Source: Erythroxylum novogranatense
Taxonomy: Eukaryota; Streptophyta; Magnoliopsida; Malpighiales; Erythroxylaceae
Length of the DNA stretch: 64,000 bases
Direction: 5' to 3'
Assembly: GCA_029891385.1 (NCBI GenBank)
Contig: CM057224.1
Location: 28,661,005 to 28,725,004 of the forward strand
Both the position numbers and the translations under genes were made by a program. A model generated the notes under the pieces. It did no database searches. It had not been told where the DNA came from and saw only the letters and a program-made list of their open reading frames with translations. Below are positions 12,059 to 24,425 of the stretch, piece by piece (positions within the stretch are counted from its first letter, which is position 1; the number at the start of each line of letters is the position of its first letter).

Positions 12059-13916
12059 TGTTAGAGTAGTGCCCTAAAGGCAATCGCCTTTAGAGCATTT
12101 TGTACATAGTTGTGTACATTCTTGATAAATAAATAAAGAAAGGCATATTTCATTAATTTGTTGTTCATTATTTATGAACTGATATTGATCTGTAATCAAT
12201 CAAATTAATGAAGTCCATGATATATGACATAGCATGAAGGAAATTATGATGTGATCATACTACTGAGATTCCTATCATGTGCAATTATGTCAGTATCTAA
12301 ATTATCCCTAGTCATAGGATTACTGAGATTGGACATCGGTAATCTGGAAAGACTAGCACATCTCAAGCTCCTTGATTTGATCAAGCAATGGATCTTAGAA
12401 ACTGTAAATATGAGATATTTAGGGTTGAGATGTGGATGCTTACTAGAGGTAGTAAGTACATTGGATGACCTGTCATGAGATCATCACATGGATGTACTAT
12501 TCTAATGTCAGTGATAATCTCATCATAGCAATGGTGCAAGTATCCTTAGACTTGAGGTACTCAAGGATATCTTGGATGCTGATTCTGTGCTTTGACTCCA
12601 TTCCTTGTCACCTCGCGAGGTCGCTCATAGGGTGGTGATTGGGTACAGTTTGAGGTATTCGAAGGTAATTGAGTAGCCAATAGAGGATTCACCACTTCTG
12701 TGATAGCAGAAGATGATACCCATGGCCTCTTGTCAGGGTCATTACTTGGAAATCTCTGATCAGAGTACATATGTCATGAAGAGTGTCTTCATTGACATAT
12801 TTAGTATTAAGTAATGAGTCCCAGGACAATAACTGAAATCACTTGGACTAGATTTGACATAGTCAGTCTAGTGAGAGTTGACACATTGCCCATACTCATA
12901 ACCAAGTGGGGTATAGGATGGTGAAAGGAAGAATTGCACGGTAATTGTCTATGGAAAGGTTCGTGATCTGGTTCATGATGAATATAGATTCATTCGTCAA
13001 ATCAATTACTTTCCGATCAATTGGGGGTCATGATGTGTTGCTAGATACCGCTCATGACTTGCTTAGATTAAGTGTTAATCTAAGTGGCCAACATAACCGG
13101 GAACCTAATGGGTCACACGCATAAGAGTGTCTCGGAGAACTCGTAAAATAGTTTTGGACAGAGTTCCAATATATGGAGAGCAATCGGATTAAATGGATCC
13201 CGATGAGATCGAGATATGTCCCGATGAGATCGCGACATCGATATTGCTGAAAAACGTTTCCGGGGGTTTTTCCCATACCGGGACCCGATAGGTCGGTAGG
13301 ACCGACCCCAGTGTGACTGGACCGCTTCAGCAATATATATACATATATATATATGATTAATTAATTAATTAATTAATATATATATATATATGTTGAATAC
13401 GTGGATGGAGGAGAGGAAGCATAAGAAGCTTCCATTTATATGCTTAGTCATTAATGAATTTAATGGCTAAATGACAAAAACAAAAAGGTGAGACGATGAT
13501 GCTCGTTGATGATGAATAAGAAGAAGGTTTTGGAATAAAACCTAAGGTCTTGAAAGAGCATCTTCGTGGGTTTTTGAAAGAAAGAAGAGAAAGAGTTCTC
13601 CATCTTTCAAGCTCTCCAAAATCATCATCTCCAAGCTTCATCCTCCTTCCTTCTCCATCATTAATCAAGCTCTCCATAGAACAAAGGTAAGATCTAGCAG
13701 TCTTTAATTTATTCTAGCTATTCCCGAGTCGAAAGGTTTGTCCCGGTTAGGTTTTCCGATCTCTGCGTGGATACCGTTAGAGACGGTCTCCTTTGGTCGT
13801 TAGGTTTGACTTTGTTATATATACACATGGATCCTGACTTTCGGGAAGGTCCCGGAACAAAAATTTTTGTTTTCCGCACCGTGGGCATGTGATGCTCACA
13901 CCGGGATTTTCCTACA
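12059..13916 (+). repeat. 3' LTR of copia B
   Basis: Pairs with 2701-4541. The two differ mainly where one copy has CAG or CTG and the other CG, CGG or CGT (for example 12611-12620 against 3251-3260, and 12751-12765 against 3391-3405), and in TTAA/TA microsatellite length near 13350-13395. Confidence 0.95.
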
Positions 13917-13921
13917 CATCC

Positions 13922-14644
13922 TAGAAAAATTAAATAATTACTAGCCTTTTGGGCCCAAAGTATTCTTCTTGGACTTGGATCTTCCGCTTCGAACTCTTCA
14001 CAAACATGATCCGACCCATTTGGTAAACAAAATGTAATGGCATATATGAAAATTGAATTTTGTCACTTTGAAAAATAAAATTCCAGCACCAGATTTTTTG
14101 AAAACCAAATCTTTGTTTTGACAAAAAAATTCCAGCACTAGTTTTCATTAAAACCGAAGTTCGTTTCATGAAAATAAAAAACCAGCACTTAGTATTTTAG
14201 TAAAACCGAAATTTGATTATTTGAAACTAAAATCCAGCACTTGTTTTTACAATAAAAACCGAAAAGTGATCCATTGAAACAAAATTCCAGCAACTCTATT
14301 TTCACAAAACTTATGCTAATACACAAAAGGATACACCGAAAATTTTACCTTTGCATTTCTTCAATCCATGGCTGCTCCATCTTCATCATTACATCAATTT
14401 GTACATTACAAAATCAAAGAAAAAATAAAAAAGAAACCAAGGAGGAAACATGGTGATGATAAACCACCCTCCTTGTTACAACCAATGAAGAAATCTTACA
14501 AGGTAAATTTAACTTCTATAGACAACCAAAAGAGCAAACATACACCATGTATATTTCTATCACATAAAAATATGCAACATACACAAAAATATTTCCAACC
14601 CATGCATCCAATATATAGGAACCGAAATCATGCATTAGAAACTG
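13922..14644 (-). other. Leader of copia C with imperfect tandem repeats
   Basis: Untranslated leader of minus-strand copia C, next to its primer site. About 14038-14300 holds four or five imperfect units of ~60 bases, each with a CCAGCAC and an AAAACCGAA block. Short open frames on the + strand here show no family resemblance. The leader continues at 2242-2700 once B is removed. Confidence 0.6.
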
Positions 14645-14657
14645 GCTTTGATACCAA
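14645..14657 (-). other. Primer binding site of copia C
   Basis: On the minus strand it reads TTGGTATCAAAGCC just after the LTR end (CCAACA), a one-base variant of the tRNA-Met primer site. Confidence 0.75.
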
Positions 14658-14658
14658 T

Positions 14659-16743
14659 TGTTGGATCAGAAAAGGAAAACATGCTTTGTTTGGAAAAACG
14701 ATAGATTTCAAAACTTTTAAGAAATCATTACTTGCAGCGGAAGCAACAAATCCAAATCAACATGCCAATCCATACATGATATGGTATAAGGATAATAAAA
14801 TATAAACAAGATCAGGAGTATTACCGTCTCCTTCGCTACGGCTTTAAATCCTCGCTGCATTATCCTCTACTTCTTCGTGTATCCAAATCCTTTGCCTTTG
14901 ACTGTTTTCCTTTAGCAATCTACTTTCTCCTTGTTGTAGTATCCTCAACCAATTATATTTACCAGTTGTTCTTCAGGGACAATTAGGTTAACAAAATCCT
15001 TTGGTGGGAAAGGAGAAGAAATGTTTGGAGGAGATTTTCTTAGAAGAAGAAGAAGCAAAATTGAAACTCTTTCAATTGGTATTTTCGATTCTCTCTTTCA
15101 TAAAAGGAGAGAAGGTGTAAAGAACATGCAAGAACTCTTTCTTGCCTACCAATTTCATATATTCATGGATGGAAGGAGAGAGAGGCATCAAATGCATCAC
15201 TTCTTTCATTAATCACTCATAAAATAGCCAATAAATGAGAGTATCTTCATTTATCTTTATGATGGCTATTTGAAAAGACCATAACCTAAAATTCAATACC
15301 CAATTTTGGTTTTTCCAAGAAGAAAGAAGGAAGATGGTCCATCTAATGTACATCTTTCATTTTTAATCTAATGAATGCAAATAGGTTACAAGCCAACATT
15401 AAAAGACAACCATTAAACCATTTAATGGTAAGTTCATAACTCCATTTAATGATGATTAACCATAATAAAGACCATCTTTATTTAGCATTTTAATGTCAAA
15501 TGTGTGGTTACACATTTAACCTAGGAATAACCGAAATTGTTATCTTCTTCTTTAAAAAAATTGTTTTAATATAATTAATCTAATTAATTACATTAAACCA
15601 AAAACCAAGCCCATTACTAAATGTACATTTGGGCTTCTTTAATTAGACCAAGCCCAAGATTCAATTATGGGATTCTAATTAACCTCCATTTATATTTCTT
15701 ACTTAGCTTGATAACCTTCCTTAAAGCCAAGTAGGGAATCTTATTGGACTTTGATAACTCAAGCTCCAATAAGCCCAGAATTAATTCAATCTCATTGGAA
15801 TCAATTCTAGCTTATTAACTAAATATCATTCCACTAAAGACAATTTGTTGAACTTTTGAATTATTAAATATTATGAGAATATGTCCTATGTAGAACCTTA
15901 TTATAGCCATCCGCACAACAAAGGGTAAAATTACCGTTTTGCCCTTATGTTGGTATTTCCTTCTAGATCTCTCATTTTACTTTATATGGTGATTAACACA
16001 TAAGATCTCATCTCAGTGTTAAGACTTGATGGGTAGCTAATCCATCAAACTACTGGCGCCATTTTAATCGCCAAATCTCCTTAAAACATCTAGAAGAGAT
16101 GATAACACTATAAACTCTTTATTTGAGTGAATGTTCCCTTATACATGTTTCAATTAATAATTCCAACATGCGCATACCTTTGGATTAATACTCTGTAAAA
16201 TCCATTCCGATCATATCAAGAATTATAATGAAACATATATGAGTTCACCACTCATCAAGATTATGGTTCATAATAAGCGAATGCTTAAGTTGAATGTTTT
16301 AAGATTAAAGTAACGACCCACTTTATTCTTGAAAACATACTTGATTCCAGAATCATTTAATAGTGCCATTATCGATAGTCAACTACTATCATGATATGAA
16401 ACTCATCATTCCCTTGAAGTAAACTCCTTTACTTATATGGAGATAAATCGCAAAACTACAGTCTAAACCATAATCAAGCGACCAACTTGATTATTCAACT
16501 GTGAATCAATTAATTCAGATTCTAATAATATACATGTTTCCCATACATCTATATGTATATGAATATTACTTACAAAAGAATCTTGGTACCTTATGACCAG
16601 ATATATAATGCTCATACAGATAAAACCAAACTCTTTTGTTTTATTAATAATAAATATTTTCATTACAAAGCATGAATCAAGAAGATAAAGTTACATGTAA
16701 ATACACTTGTTTTTCAGGGCACTATATTTACATAACTCCAACA
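14659..16743 (-). repeat. 5' LTR of minus-strand copia C
   Basis: TGTTGGA...TCCAACA ends, 2085 bases, with a primer site at one edge and disrupted integrase of copia D at the other. On the minus strand its start (TGTTGGAGTTATG then AGTGCCCTGAAAAC) resembles that of A and B, so it is a related copia family. Bases 16744-16748 (ATCTC) should be its target duplication. Its partner LTR lies outside the window, past element A. Confidence 0.8.
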
Positions 16744-17461
16744 ATCTCACCCAAGTAAATCTTGAAAAATCATCAACAATAACAAGAACGTATAATTTTC
16801 CTCTTAGACTAGCATGCCTAGATGGTCCAATCAAATCCATATGAACAAGTTCAAGAATGCGAGAAGTGCAAATTTCTTTCTTTGGTTTGAACGATTCCCT
16901 AACATGTTTGCCTTTCAAGTAGGATTCACATAAGTGATCTTTAACAAATTTAATCTTAGGCAAACCTCTCACAATGTCATTTTTAGAAAGCTTAGAAATT
17001 AAAGGCAAAGGTGCATGTCCTAATTTTCTATGCCACAAAAATGCATTTTCTTCTAATGTCACCAAACACTTTTCGTTAAAAGAACTATCATTATGTAAAT
17101 CAACAATATATGTATTTCCATGCCTTAAGCCAATGAAAGCAACATGATCATCCTTCTTAACCATGCAATGAGATGATTCAAATGACACATTAAAATTCAT
17201 ATCACACAATTGAGAAACACTAAGCAAGTTGTGTTTCAAGCCATCAACAAGCAAGACATTGTCAATGGTAGGCAAGGGTTCCTTACCCTCTTTACCAATA
17301 CCAATGACTTTACCTTTGTCGTTGTCTCCAAAAGTGACATATCCATTGTTCTTTGGTCTGAGTTCCGCAAATAGGCTTTTGTCTCCACTCATGTGCCTTG
17401 AACATCCGCTATCAATATACCATGTACTTGGTGGCTTTTCATCCTTTGCTTGTACCTGCAA
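16744..17461 (-). pseudogene. Protease and integrase start of copia D
   Basis: DSGCSRHM is the aspartic protease site near residue 18. VLLVDGLKHNLLSVSQLCD and LWHRKLGHAPLPL follow. In the HHCC motif the last pair reads CESY rather than C-x2-C, so a zinc ligand is lost. The integrase begins HMDLIGPSRHAS and reaches VDDFSRFTWV before the LTR of C cuts it. The last ~17 residues of the open frame are LTR sequence, not integrase. Confidence 0.88.
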
Positions 17462-19130
17462 TAGAAATGTTCTTTGTTCTTATAGGTACCCAAGCCATTT
17501 TGGGTCCATTTTGGTTAGTGATATAAACCACGTTAGGAGGTGTGGTTCCTTTTTCCACCCAGATTTTCTTAACTCTAATGCATCTCCTAATACTTTTGTA
17601 TGCAATTTCTATATGTCCATCTTTCAAGCATCTCGCACATTCGACAACTTTTCCATCTTTAGTGAATTTTGAAATCAAATAACAATCTCTATCAAATGGA
17701 TCATATCCTAAACCATGTTTAGAAATTGAATACCTTTGTAAGGACAACATCTTTTCAAACTTTTCATTTTCATTAGCAAATTTTCCAACCACATAAGAAA
17801 ATTCCTTTCTAAGTCTATCAAGCTCACAAGTAAGACTTTCTTTTTCAGCAAAACATGCAGAATGATCTTCCTTAGGACAATCTAAATCATCAATAGTCTC
17901 ATGTAAAGCACTATTCTCAGCAACTAATTGTCTTATTTTCTTTCTCAATTTCTTGTTGATCTCAATAGCTTCTTCAAAATCGATTTGTAAAGCATTAAAA
18001 TAATCTCTAAGATCTTGATCAAAGAAAGTTACCTCATCTTTGTCATCACTTGTTGAAGAGCTATTTGCCATAAGAGCTAAGTTGTTTTCATCATTGCTTT
18101 GGTATGTTTCCTCATCATCACTCTAAGTGGCTACTAGGCTAGCTTTCTTTTTCCCTTTATCATACTTGTCATTTTTCTGGAAATTTGAAGTGGAAGATGA
18201 GCTTTTGCATTCTCTAGCATGATGTTCTCTTTTTCCACATTTCCAACATTCTTCATTGCTCTTATTTTCTTCATAGCCCTTAGATCTTCTTTCCATTGTG
18301 TACTTCTTCCTTTCTCCATTTCTTCCACTACTTAATTCTTTTCTCCTGTTGTTGAGTAGTCCTTTGAACTTCCTCAAATTTCTGGCATACATAGCTATTT
18401 CTTCATCTATTTCTTCATCACTTTCATCAAGAGAAGAAGCATTAGCTTTTAAAGCAATTGACTTTTGTAACTTACCTCTTCCTCCTCTTGATTTGAGAAT
18501 GATCTTATAGTTAATGAGAGATCCCACCAAGGCGTTGAATTCCAGATGATTAAGATCCTTAGATTCCACGATAGCGGTGACTTGTGAGTCCCATTCTTTC
18601 GGCGGTAAACAAAGAATCTTCTTCACCTTTTCATTATCCGTCATATGCTTTCCAAAGTTGCCTAATTTATTTATGATTTCTGCAAAATGATCAAGCATAG
18701 TGGAAATAGACTCACCTTCCTTCATGACAAACATTTCATAGTCGTGAAAAAGCATGTTGATCTTTGTCTCTCGGACTTGATTGGTTCCTTCATGAGTGAT
18801 GCCAAGTCTTTCTCACATTTCTTTAGCATTGGTACAGGAGTTTACTCGATTTCTTTCCTCAACCGTGAGAGCACAATATATCAGTTTCATAGCTTTCGCA
18901 TTGATGTAGGCTTGCTTCCAATCATTGTCGTCGCACTCCAGCTCCGTTTTTAACTCACCATTTTCTTTCAAAGGTGCTTGTGGACCGAAGATGATGATCT
19001 TCCAATATTCTACTCCCTCGCTTATAATATGATACTTCATAGGATTTTTCCAAGAAGAGTAGTTAGAACCATTAAACAAAGGAGGCCGATTATTAGTGTT
19101 ACCTTCTTCCGCTAGATTGTTGTGTTCCAT
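17439..19130 (-). pseudogene. Gag of copia D
   Basis: The ATG at 19130 opens MEHNNLAEEGN; an earlier TTG in the primer site is not a credible start. PPLFNGSNYSSWK is the copia gag start. A TGA near 18813 replaces what is usually tryptophan after KEM. The gag core follows (MLFHDYEMFVMKEGESI), and an intact CCHC zinc knuckle reads CWKCGKREHHAREC near 18230. After another stop near 18123 a long acidic coiled-coil region follows (DYFNALQIDFEEAIEINKK), then a degenerate second C-x2-C. Two stops disable it, although long stretches remain open. Confidence 0.85.
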
Positions 19131-19144
19131 CCCTGGATACTTCT

Positions 19145-19156
19145 GCTCTGATACCA
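19145..19156 (-). other. Primer binding site of copia D
   Basis: GCTCTGATACCA on the + strand is the complement of the tRNA-Met primer site TGGTATCAGAGC, directly beside the LTR that starts at 19159. Confidence 0.9.
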
Positions 19157-19158
19157 AT

Positions 19159-20195
19159 TGTAAACGATCTAGAAGGGGGGTTGAATAGATCTTTAAATCT
19201 TTTTGTAAAATTCTACAATAAAATCAGAAGTTAATTCACACAAAAACAATTTAAACAAATTTAAATGTAAAGAGTAGAGAAGAAGAGCAAACACTGTTTT
19301 TATAGAGGTTCAGAGCTAAGACCTACGTCCTCTACCTAAGCTCCCACTTAGGATTTTGCAAACCACTTTATTGCACACTTTTTAGTTTAGTGTGAACTCT
19401 TACAATACCACTTCATTTCTGGCTCAAGTTACCTTTACAAACGATTTGTTTTCCGGCACAAATCCTACCTCACAAGTGACTTTTCACTAATCACTCAAAT
19501 TGTAAGAGAAAAATGAGATACTAATGAAAGAACAATGCTCAAAATAAATGTGTAACAAGCTAAGAACAATAATGAGCAAATTTGGAGCAATAAAGGAGTC
19601 TTTTGCTTATGGAACTTCGGTGCCTTTCTCCCTTAATCATTCACTCTTTATACTAATAAGAAAATGGTCGTTGGAAGCCTTTCTAGCCATTACATGATTT
19701 CATATGACCGTTCCTTAACTTCCTCCTTTCCATTTTTGAATGATTCGTATAAATCTTGTCCAGCTCTACCTGTTAGTCGACTAGTCGAGTTGTTATAGTC
19801 GACTAGTGTTAACATATTTCACTGTAGGCTTGACTTTGCTCCTCGATAAGTCGACTAGTGACATGATAGTCGACTAGTATTACTATTCTAATGATTTGTA
19901 GTCGACTTGCAGCATATTAGTTGACTTGTTTTAACCACCATCTGATGATCCTTAATTCTTAGTCGACTTATGAAATACTTAGTCGACTTGTTGTTGATTC
20001 CAACGGATACATTTAATCAAATCTTCATTTTTTTTATGTCTAAATCATGTTGATATTGTTTCCTTATTGATTCCTCAATGATTTATAATGTCTTCTAGAT
20101 TTCTTTCAATCCAAAACACCTTAAATAAATTTCTTAACCAATTCTATATATTTTATTATTATCAAAACATAAGTAGGATTTAATTTGTCAACCAT
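19159..20195 (-). repeat. 5' LTR of copia D
   Basis: On the + strand it begins TGTAAACGATCTAG beside the primer site. The far end is placed near 20195 (minus-strand TGGTTGACAAATTAAATC) by eye. It contains the AGTCGACT array and no gene. Confidence 0.7.
19779..20000 (-). repeat. Array of TAGTCGACT words in LTR D
   Basis: Seven or eight copies of AGTCGACT or near variants, many as AGTCGACTAGT, spaced 20-50 bases. It is the same core word as in A and in the leader of B, but in an LTR of a different copia family. Confidence 0.8.
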
Positions 20196-20334
20196 CATTG
20201 GTCCATCATAGGTCCATTGCCTTAGGTTCCAATTAAGTGATACGACCCGAGATTGCACTCTATATTGCAATTCTTGGAATTCAATTTTTGATTCGACCTC
20301 CAAGGGTAAAACCGAAAGACTACACGGATCAAAA

Positions 20335-20352
20335 TGGCGTCGTTGCCGGGGA
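20335..20352 (+). other. Primer binding site of gypsy E (tRNA-Asp type)
   Basis: TGGCGTCGTTGCCGGGGA is one base from the canonical Athila/Tat primer site. Confidence 0.9.
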
Positions 20353-20749
20353 ACCAAGCAATTGGGTTTTTTTAGGTTAACCATTATCATTTTTGTTTCT
20401 CATTGAGACTAGGAACCTTTTCTTCTACGTTTCATTTTACATAGTTTAGTGTCATAATTGTCAATAGTATAGTATTTTTATTTTTCTTTGCATAACATTA
20501 AAATTTTGAAAATACAAACAAAAGCATACATTCACAGTTGGTCTTTTCATACTTAGCATTCTTTTTGCACTCGTATAGTTTTTTAGTCTTTTCTTTGATT
20601 ACTGTTTGAGCCATACATACATATTTTCATGCCTACTTTCACACACCATACATTTGCATCCATCACACCTCATCTTTTATTTGACTTTGTGTGCTTACGA
20701 GTAAATTTTGTTACTATTTATTTTCCTCTGAATTGTTCCTATGCATGCA

Positions 20750-21963
20750 TCAGAAAGCAAAACTCCTACCTTTCTATCTTGAAATTGAGAGACGTTTGAG
20801 AAAAATTAGAAAGGAGAGAATAGCAAAAGAGAGAAGTAAGGGACTTATTAAAGAAGAGTCAAGTGAGCATGGTAGTGAGAGCAACCCTTTGGAAGGAGTG
20901 AATATGGCTGAGAACCCAGCGGAAGGAGTGAATAGGGCCGAGAACCCAGCCTTTCTCCAAAACCCTAACTTTCATGTTAGCCAACCTAGGAATGGTGATA
21001 ATGGAGGTAATAGGGAGCATAAGAGAGTAGGTGAGAATAATGGGAATCAAAGGCGAAGGACTATTAGGGGAAGCAACAATTTTTTATGTGAATTATGATC
21101 CATCTACTGCTGCTTGCCCTAATTTTAATGTTAATTTTGAAGTTAATGGATTACTCATTAATTCTCTTCCTAAATTTAATGGCTTGACAGGAGATGATCC
21201 CTACATGCATTTGCAATCCTTGTCTATGATCTGTCAGAGTATGAAACTAGTAGGAACTTCACTTGATCAAGTGTTAAGGAAGGTTTTTCACCTATCTATA
21301 GAAGGAAAAGCAAGAGAGTGGTACATGAGTCTTCCAAGGCATGTGGTGAATGCCTACCATAGTTGGGCAAATCTGAGGAAGGCTTTCTTGGAAAAGTATT
21401 TTCTAGCTTCCCACACCTCATCGATTAGGAAGGAGATTTACTCGGCACGCCAGGATTATGATGAGTCCCTCTATGACTATTGGAACTACTTCCAAGATTT
21501 GTTATCTAGATGCCCCCACCATCAAATACCAGATGAACAGTTAGTGCAATATTTATATGATGGATTGAAAAGTCAAGACAACGGTATGTTAGATGCGGCG
21601 TCGGGAGGTTCATTGATTGATCTTATAGCTTCGGAAGCATGGGATTTGATCAAGAAGATGGCTCTGAATCATCAACAATACAGTGTTAGAGAGACCTGAG
21701 GAGTGCATGAGTTGGGCACCACAACAGCCCAATCTAAAAGAATGGAGAGTTTGGAGTCAAAAGTTGACTCTTTGGAGAGTAAAGTGGCATCACAATTATT
21801 CTTCATCAATGCAGAGCTGAAGAATATGAATGTGCATCGCCCGACGTCTTCTATGGATCTCGCAGCATCTAGTTGTGATACTTATGGGTCAGTGATGCAC
21901 ATATATAGTGTTTGCCCCAATCGGTTTGAAGAGGTGTCTGCAGTGTATCTAGGACGATCAAAT
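20750..21963 (+). pseudogene. Gag of Athila/Tat-type gypsy E
   Basis: The N-terminal part (ERRLRKIRKERIAKERSKG, with a duplicated EGVN-AENPA unit) is in one frame. It shifts near 21070-21098 into the retrotransposon gag domain: PKFNGLTGDDPYMHLQSL, then AREWYMSLPRHVV and WANLRKAFLEKYF. A TGA at 21697-21699 breaks it. The tail reads SLESKVDSLESKVASQLF, a short coiled coil, and NRFEEVSAVYLG, where Athila gag usually has a CPM-type zinc motif. It is non-functional as written. Confidence 0.85.
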
Positions 21964-21989
21964 TAGAAATGGGACCCCTACTCTAACAC

Positions 21990-23351
21990 TTATTTGACCT
22001 CACCTTGGGATAAAGCCCAGTTACCATTAGCAATTAACTCTTGAACTTTAGCTTTTTTACAGAATCTTTCTAGAGTATCCTTAGCATTTGGGTGATGGAT
22101 TGGTGCTCCCTGACCAATCTAATTGTTATACCATAGAGAAATTCTATCCCCTTTCCCTATTCTGCAAGTAATCTACTATTATACTACTTCCCCCAGTCTA
22201 AGTATTTGGTTAAAGAACCATGAGAAACTTTCTTTATGATTAAATGAACATAGAAAGGTATGCACCCATTTGATCCATAATGATTCATTCTCACTTAAAA
22301 TTCTCTACAATCCTTTCAACAATAAACATTTGTTACTTCTCCTATAGACTCCAAGCCCAGCCCTCCACTTGTTTTAGGTTGACAGATTTGAATCCAACTG
22401 ACTTTAGCAATCCCTCTTTCTCCTCTGCCCTTACTCCATAGAAATTGTTTCATCATCTTTCCATATTTTTTATCAGTGCCTTGGAAAAGGAAATGTGGGA
22501 ACACCAATAAGTATTAATAGACATAATGACCCATTTTAGAAGCTAAAGTTTGACACTATACGATAATGTTTTGTTAGTCCATGAATTTACTCTCCTTTGT
22601 ATCCTCTCAAGAAGGGGCAGACATTCCCTGAATCTAAGTCTTCTCAAAGAGATAGGGATGCACAAGTAAGTAACAAGAGGCTCTTGATTACATATTCCAA
22701 TGATATGAGAGATAGCATTAGCTAGATGTGCAACACTCTTCAATAAGATGAAGAAACTCTTTTAAGAATTGATGCTTAATCCTGAAATCTATTTAAAAGT
22801 TTGTAAGGTATTCATTAGCACCATAATTGAGGGAATATCAACCTTACTAAACAGGATTAGATCATCTGCAAAGCATAAGCTAGTTAGTGAAAGCAACTTA
22901 CACTTAGTGTGGAATTTGAATTATAGAGTCGAGGAGATTTTGTATTTCAACATGAGGGTAAGAGCCTCTATGCATAATAAAAATAGGTAAGGGGAAAGAG
23001 GATCCCCTTACCTAGGTCTCCTTTTGGCTTTAGACAATTCAGTGGGGCACCCATTAATCATGATCCCAAAAGAAACCATAGAAATACATTATTTTATCTA
23101 ATTGATAAACATATGAGGAAAACCCATAACTTCCACAATCTGCATAAAAAGCCCCAATTGACACTATCAAATGCTTTCTGGAGTTCAACTTTTATTGTAT
23201 AATTCTAAGGTGATTTTCCTCTTATATGCCCCTTCAAAAGTTACTGCATAATTAAAATATTGTACCCAATATTTCGTTTGGTTAAGAATGCTCCTTGATT
23301 TTTGCCGATGAGGTAGTGCAGCACAAATTTTAGCCTGATGGCTAGTATTTT
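21990..23351 (-). pseudogene. LINE F reverse transcriptase, C-terminal half
   Basis: The minus strand continues the reverse transcriptase interrupted at 26534: AIRLKFVLHYLIGKNQGAF, then VELQKAFDSVNWGF, then the catalytic FADDLILFS near 22845-22880. The later region includes SWTNKTLSYSVKL and KVSWIQICQPKTSGGLGL, normal for the tail of plant L1 elements, and a stretch resembling the segment before zf-RVT (GDRISLWYNN). There are many stops and frameshifts. Confidence 0.82.
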
Positions 23352-24235
23352 TGTAGCATCCCATCACCAATGGGAAAGATAAAATAGTAAATTTGGACTG
23401 GGTTGTGATTTTGTACACAAGATTGTGTATGCACTCGTGACAATCCCTGGCTTTGTGTCTTTGTGAAAATGAGAATTTGTGTGTGTGGATTGAACTGGAA
23501 TGATTTACGTGTATTCAGCATTAAAGTGTAAAGTGAGTACCGATGAGATTTTCGGTACAATGACTGTACAACTGACACTCAATTAAAGACATGATTTAGG
23601 AATTTTTGGTTAGCATGAGTAATTGAAATTGGAAAGGTTATGAAAGTCAAAGCAAATAAATTGACTGAATTGGAAATTGATAGGCATGAAAGCGAATGAT
23701 TCTAAAAGACTTGCATTTCAATTCAGTCCCTAAGAATCTGAATTTCTAAATTGAAGTAGTAAAGTTATAAGAATTTGGATAAGGGCAATTTGGGCAAGAT
23801 ACTTAAGAGAATAAGGCTTAAGGTTAAATGAAGATGGCAAAATGGACTTTTCTTAGTTTGTAAGACTATAAAAGGGAAAATTGGGTTTGAAAAAGGGAAA
23901 AGGAGGAAGAGGAACCGTCGAAGAAGAAGAAAAAGAGAAGAAGAAAGGGTTTTGGCAAATCCATGAAGAGTTTAAGGTTTCTGAAAGCTAAATCAAGTAA
24001 GTTAAACCCCTTTCCTCTTAACTAGTTGAATGATTTATGTGTTTAAGTGTGAAAAGTGATAGATTTGGGTTAAGTATATGTTGATTTAGGGTTTTTGAAT
24101 ATGGTAGATTTTTGACGTTTGAGAGTGGTTTTGGTTTGTTAATGGGTTGGAAATTAGTGTGAGAGTGATGTTGTAATGTTTAGATAAGTTATGTGTTGAA
24201 TAAATTGGAAGAGTTTGATTAAATTGGTTGAAAGA

Positions 24236-24425
24236 CGGATTCGGGAGGCGCGATCGGGCTCGCACGTCGCGGCGCACGAATTTGCGCACGTCTCAACAAG
24301 GGCGAGAAGCACATCGCCACGAGGGCGAGCGTGCACGTCGCGATGAGGGCAAGCGTGCCCGTTGTGACGAGGGCGAGCGTTTGGATTTCGCTGCGGCGAG
24401 CTTCTTCACGTCGCGGCGAGCTACT
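24236..24425 (+). repeat. GC-rich array of CACGTCGCGACG-like words in LTR G
   Basis: A local GC island in AT-rich DNA, made of repeated GCACGTCGCGGCG, GAGGGCGAGCGTG and GTCGCGATGAGGG-type words. It lies about 0.9-1.07 kb from the LTR start. The 75-residue open frame across it has no family resemblance. Confidence 0.75.

Larger units (their letters stand above)
2701..13916 (+). mobile_element. Complete Ty1/copia retrotransposon B
   Basis: Two LTRs of 1841 and 1858 bases begin TGTTAGAG and end CCTACA. The element is flanked by CATCC at 2696-2700 and 13917-13921, a perfect 5-bp target duplication. Inside are a tRNA-Met-type primer site, a ~2.1-kb leader, gag, then protease, integrase, reverse transcriptase and RNase H in copia order, and a polypurine tract. 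A solo LTR splits the reverse transcriptase; without it the element was about 9.7 kb. The LTRs are nearly identical apart from CAG/CTG-site differences, so the insertion looks recent. Gag and pol are frameshifted. Confidence 0.95.
16744..20195 (-). mobile_element. Copia element D, truncated in the integrase
   Basis: Minus-strand order from the right: LTR, primer site, gag, protease, pre-integrase, start of integrase. The element stops at 16744 where the LTR of C inserted. The start of its LTR near 20195 is approximate. The YIDSGCSRHMSGDKSLF and KHNLLSVSQLCD sequences mark a common plant copia group. Confidence 0.88.
20215..21985 (+). mobile_element. Athila/Tat-type gypsy element E, 5' fragment
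   Basis: A short LTR remnant ends GGATCA at 20331, followed by a tRNA-Asp-type primer site and a gag region. The LTR end resembles that of the solo LTR at 9927-11410. The element is cut on the left by copia D and on the right by the LINE near 21985. No pol or second LTR is present. Confidence 0.82.

Noticed and set aside
14368..14805. 145-residue + strand frame
   Set aside because: It runs across the leader repeats, primer site and LTR of copia C on the wrong strand; Lys-rich by composition only.
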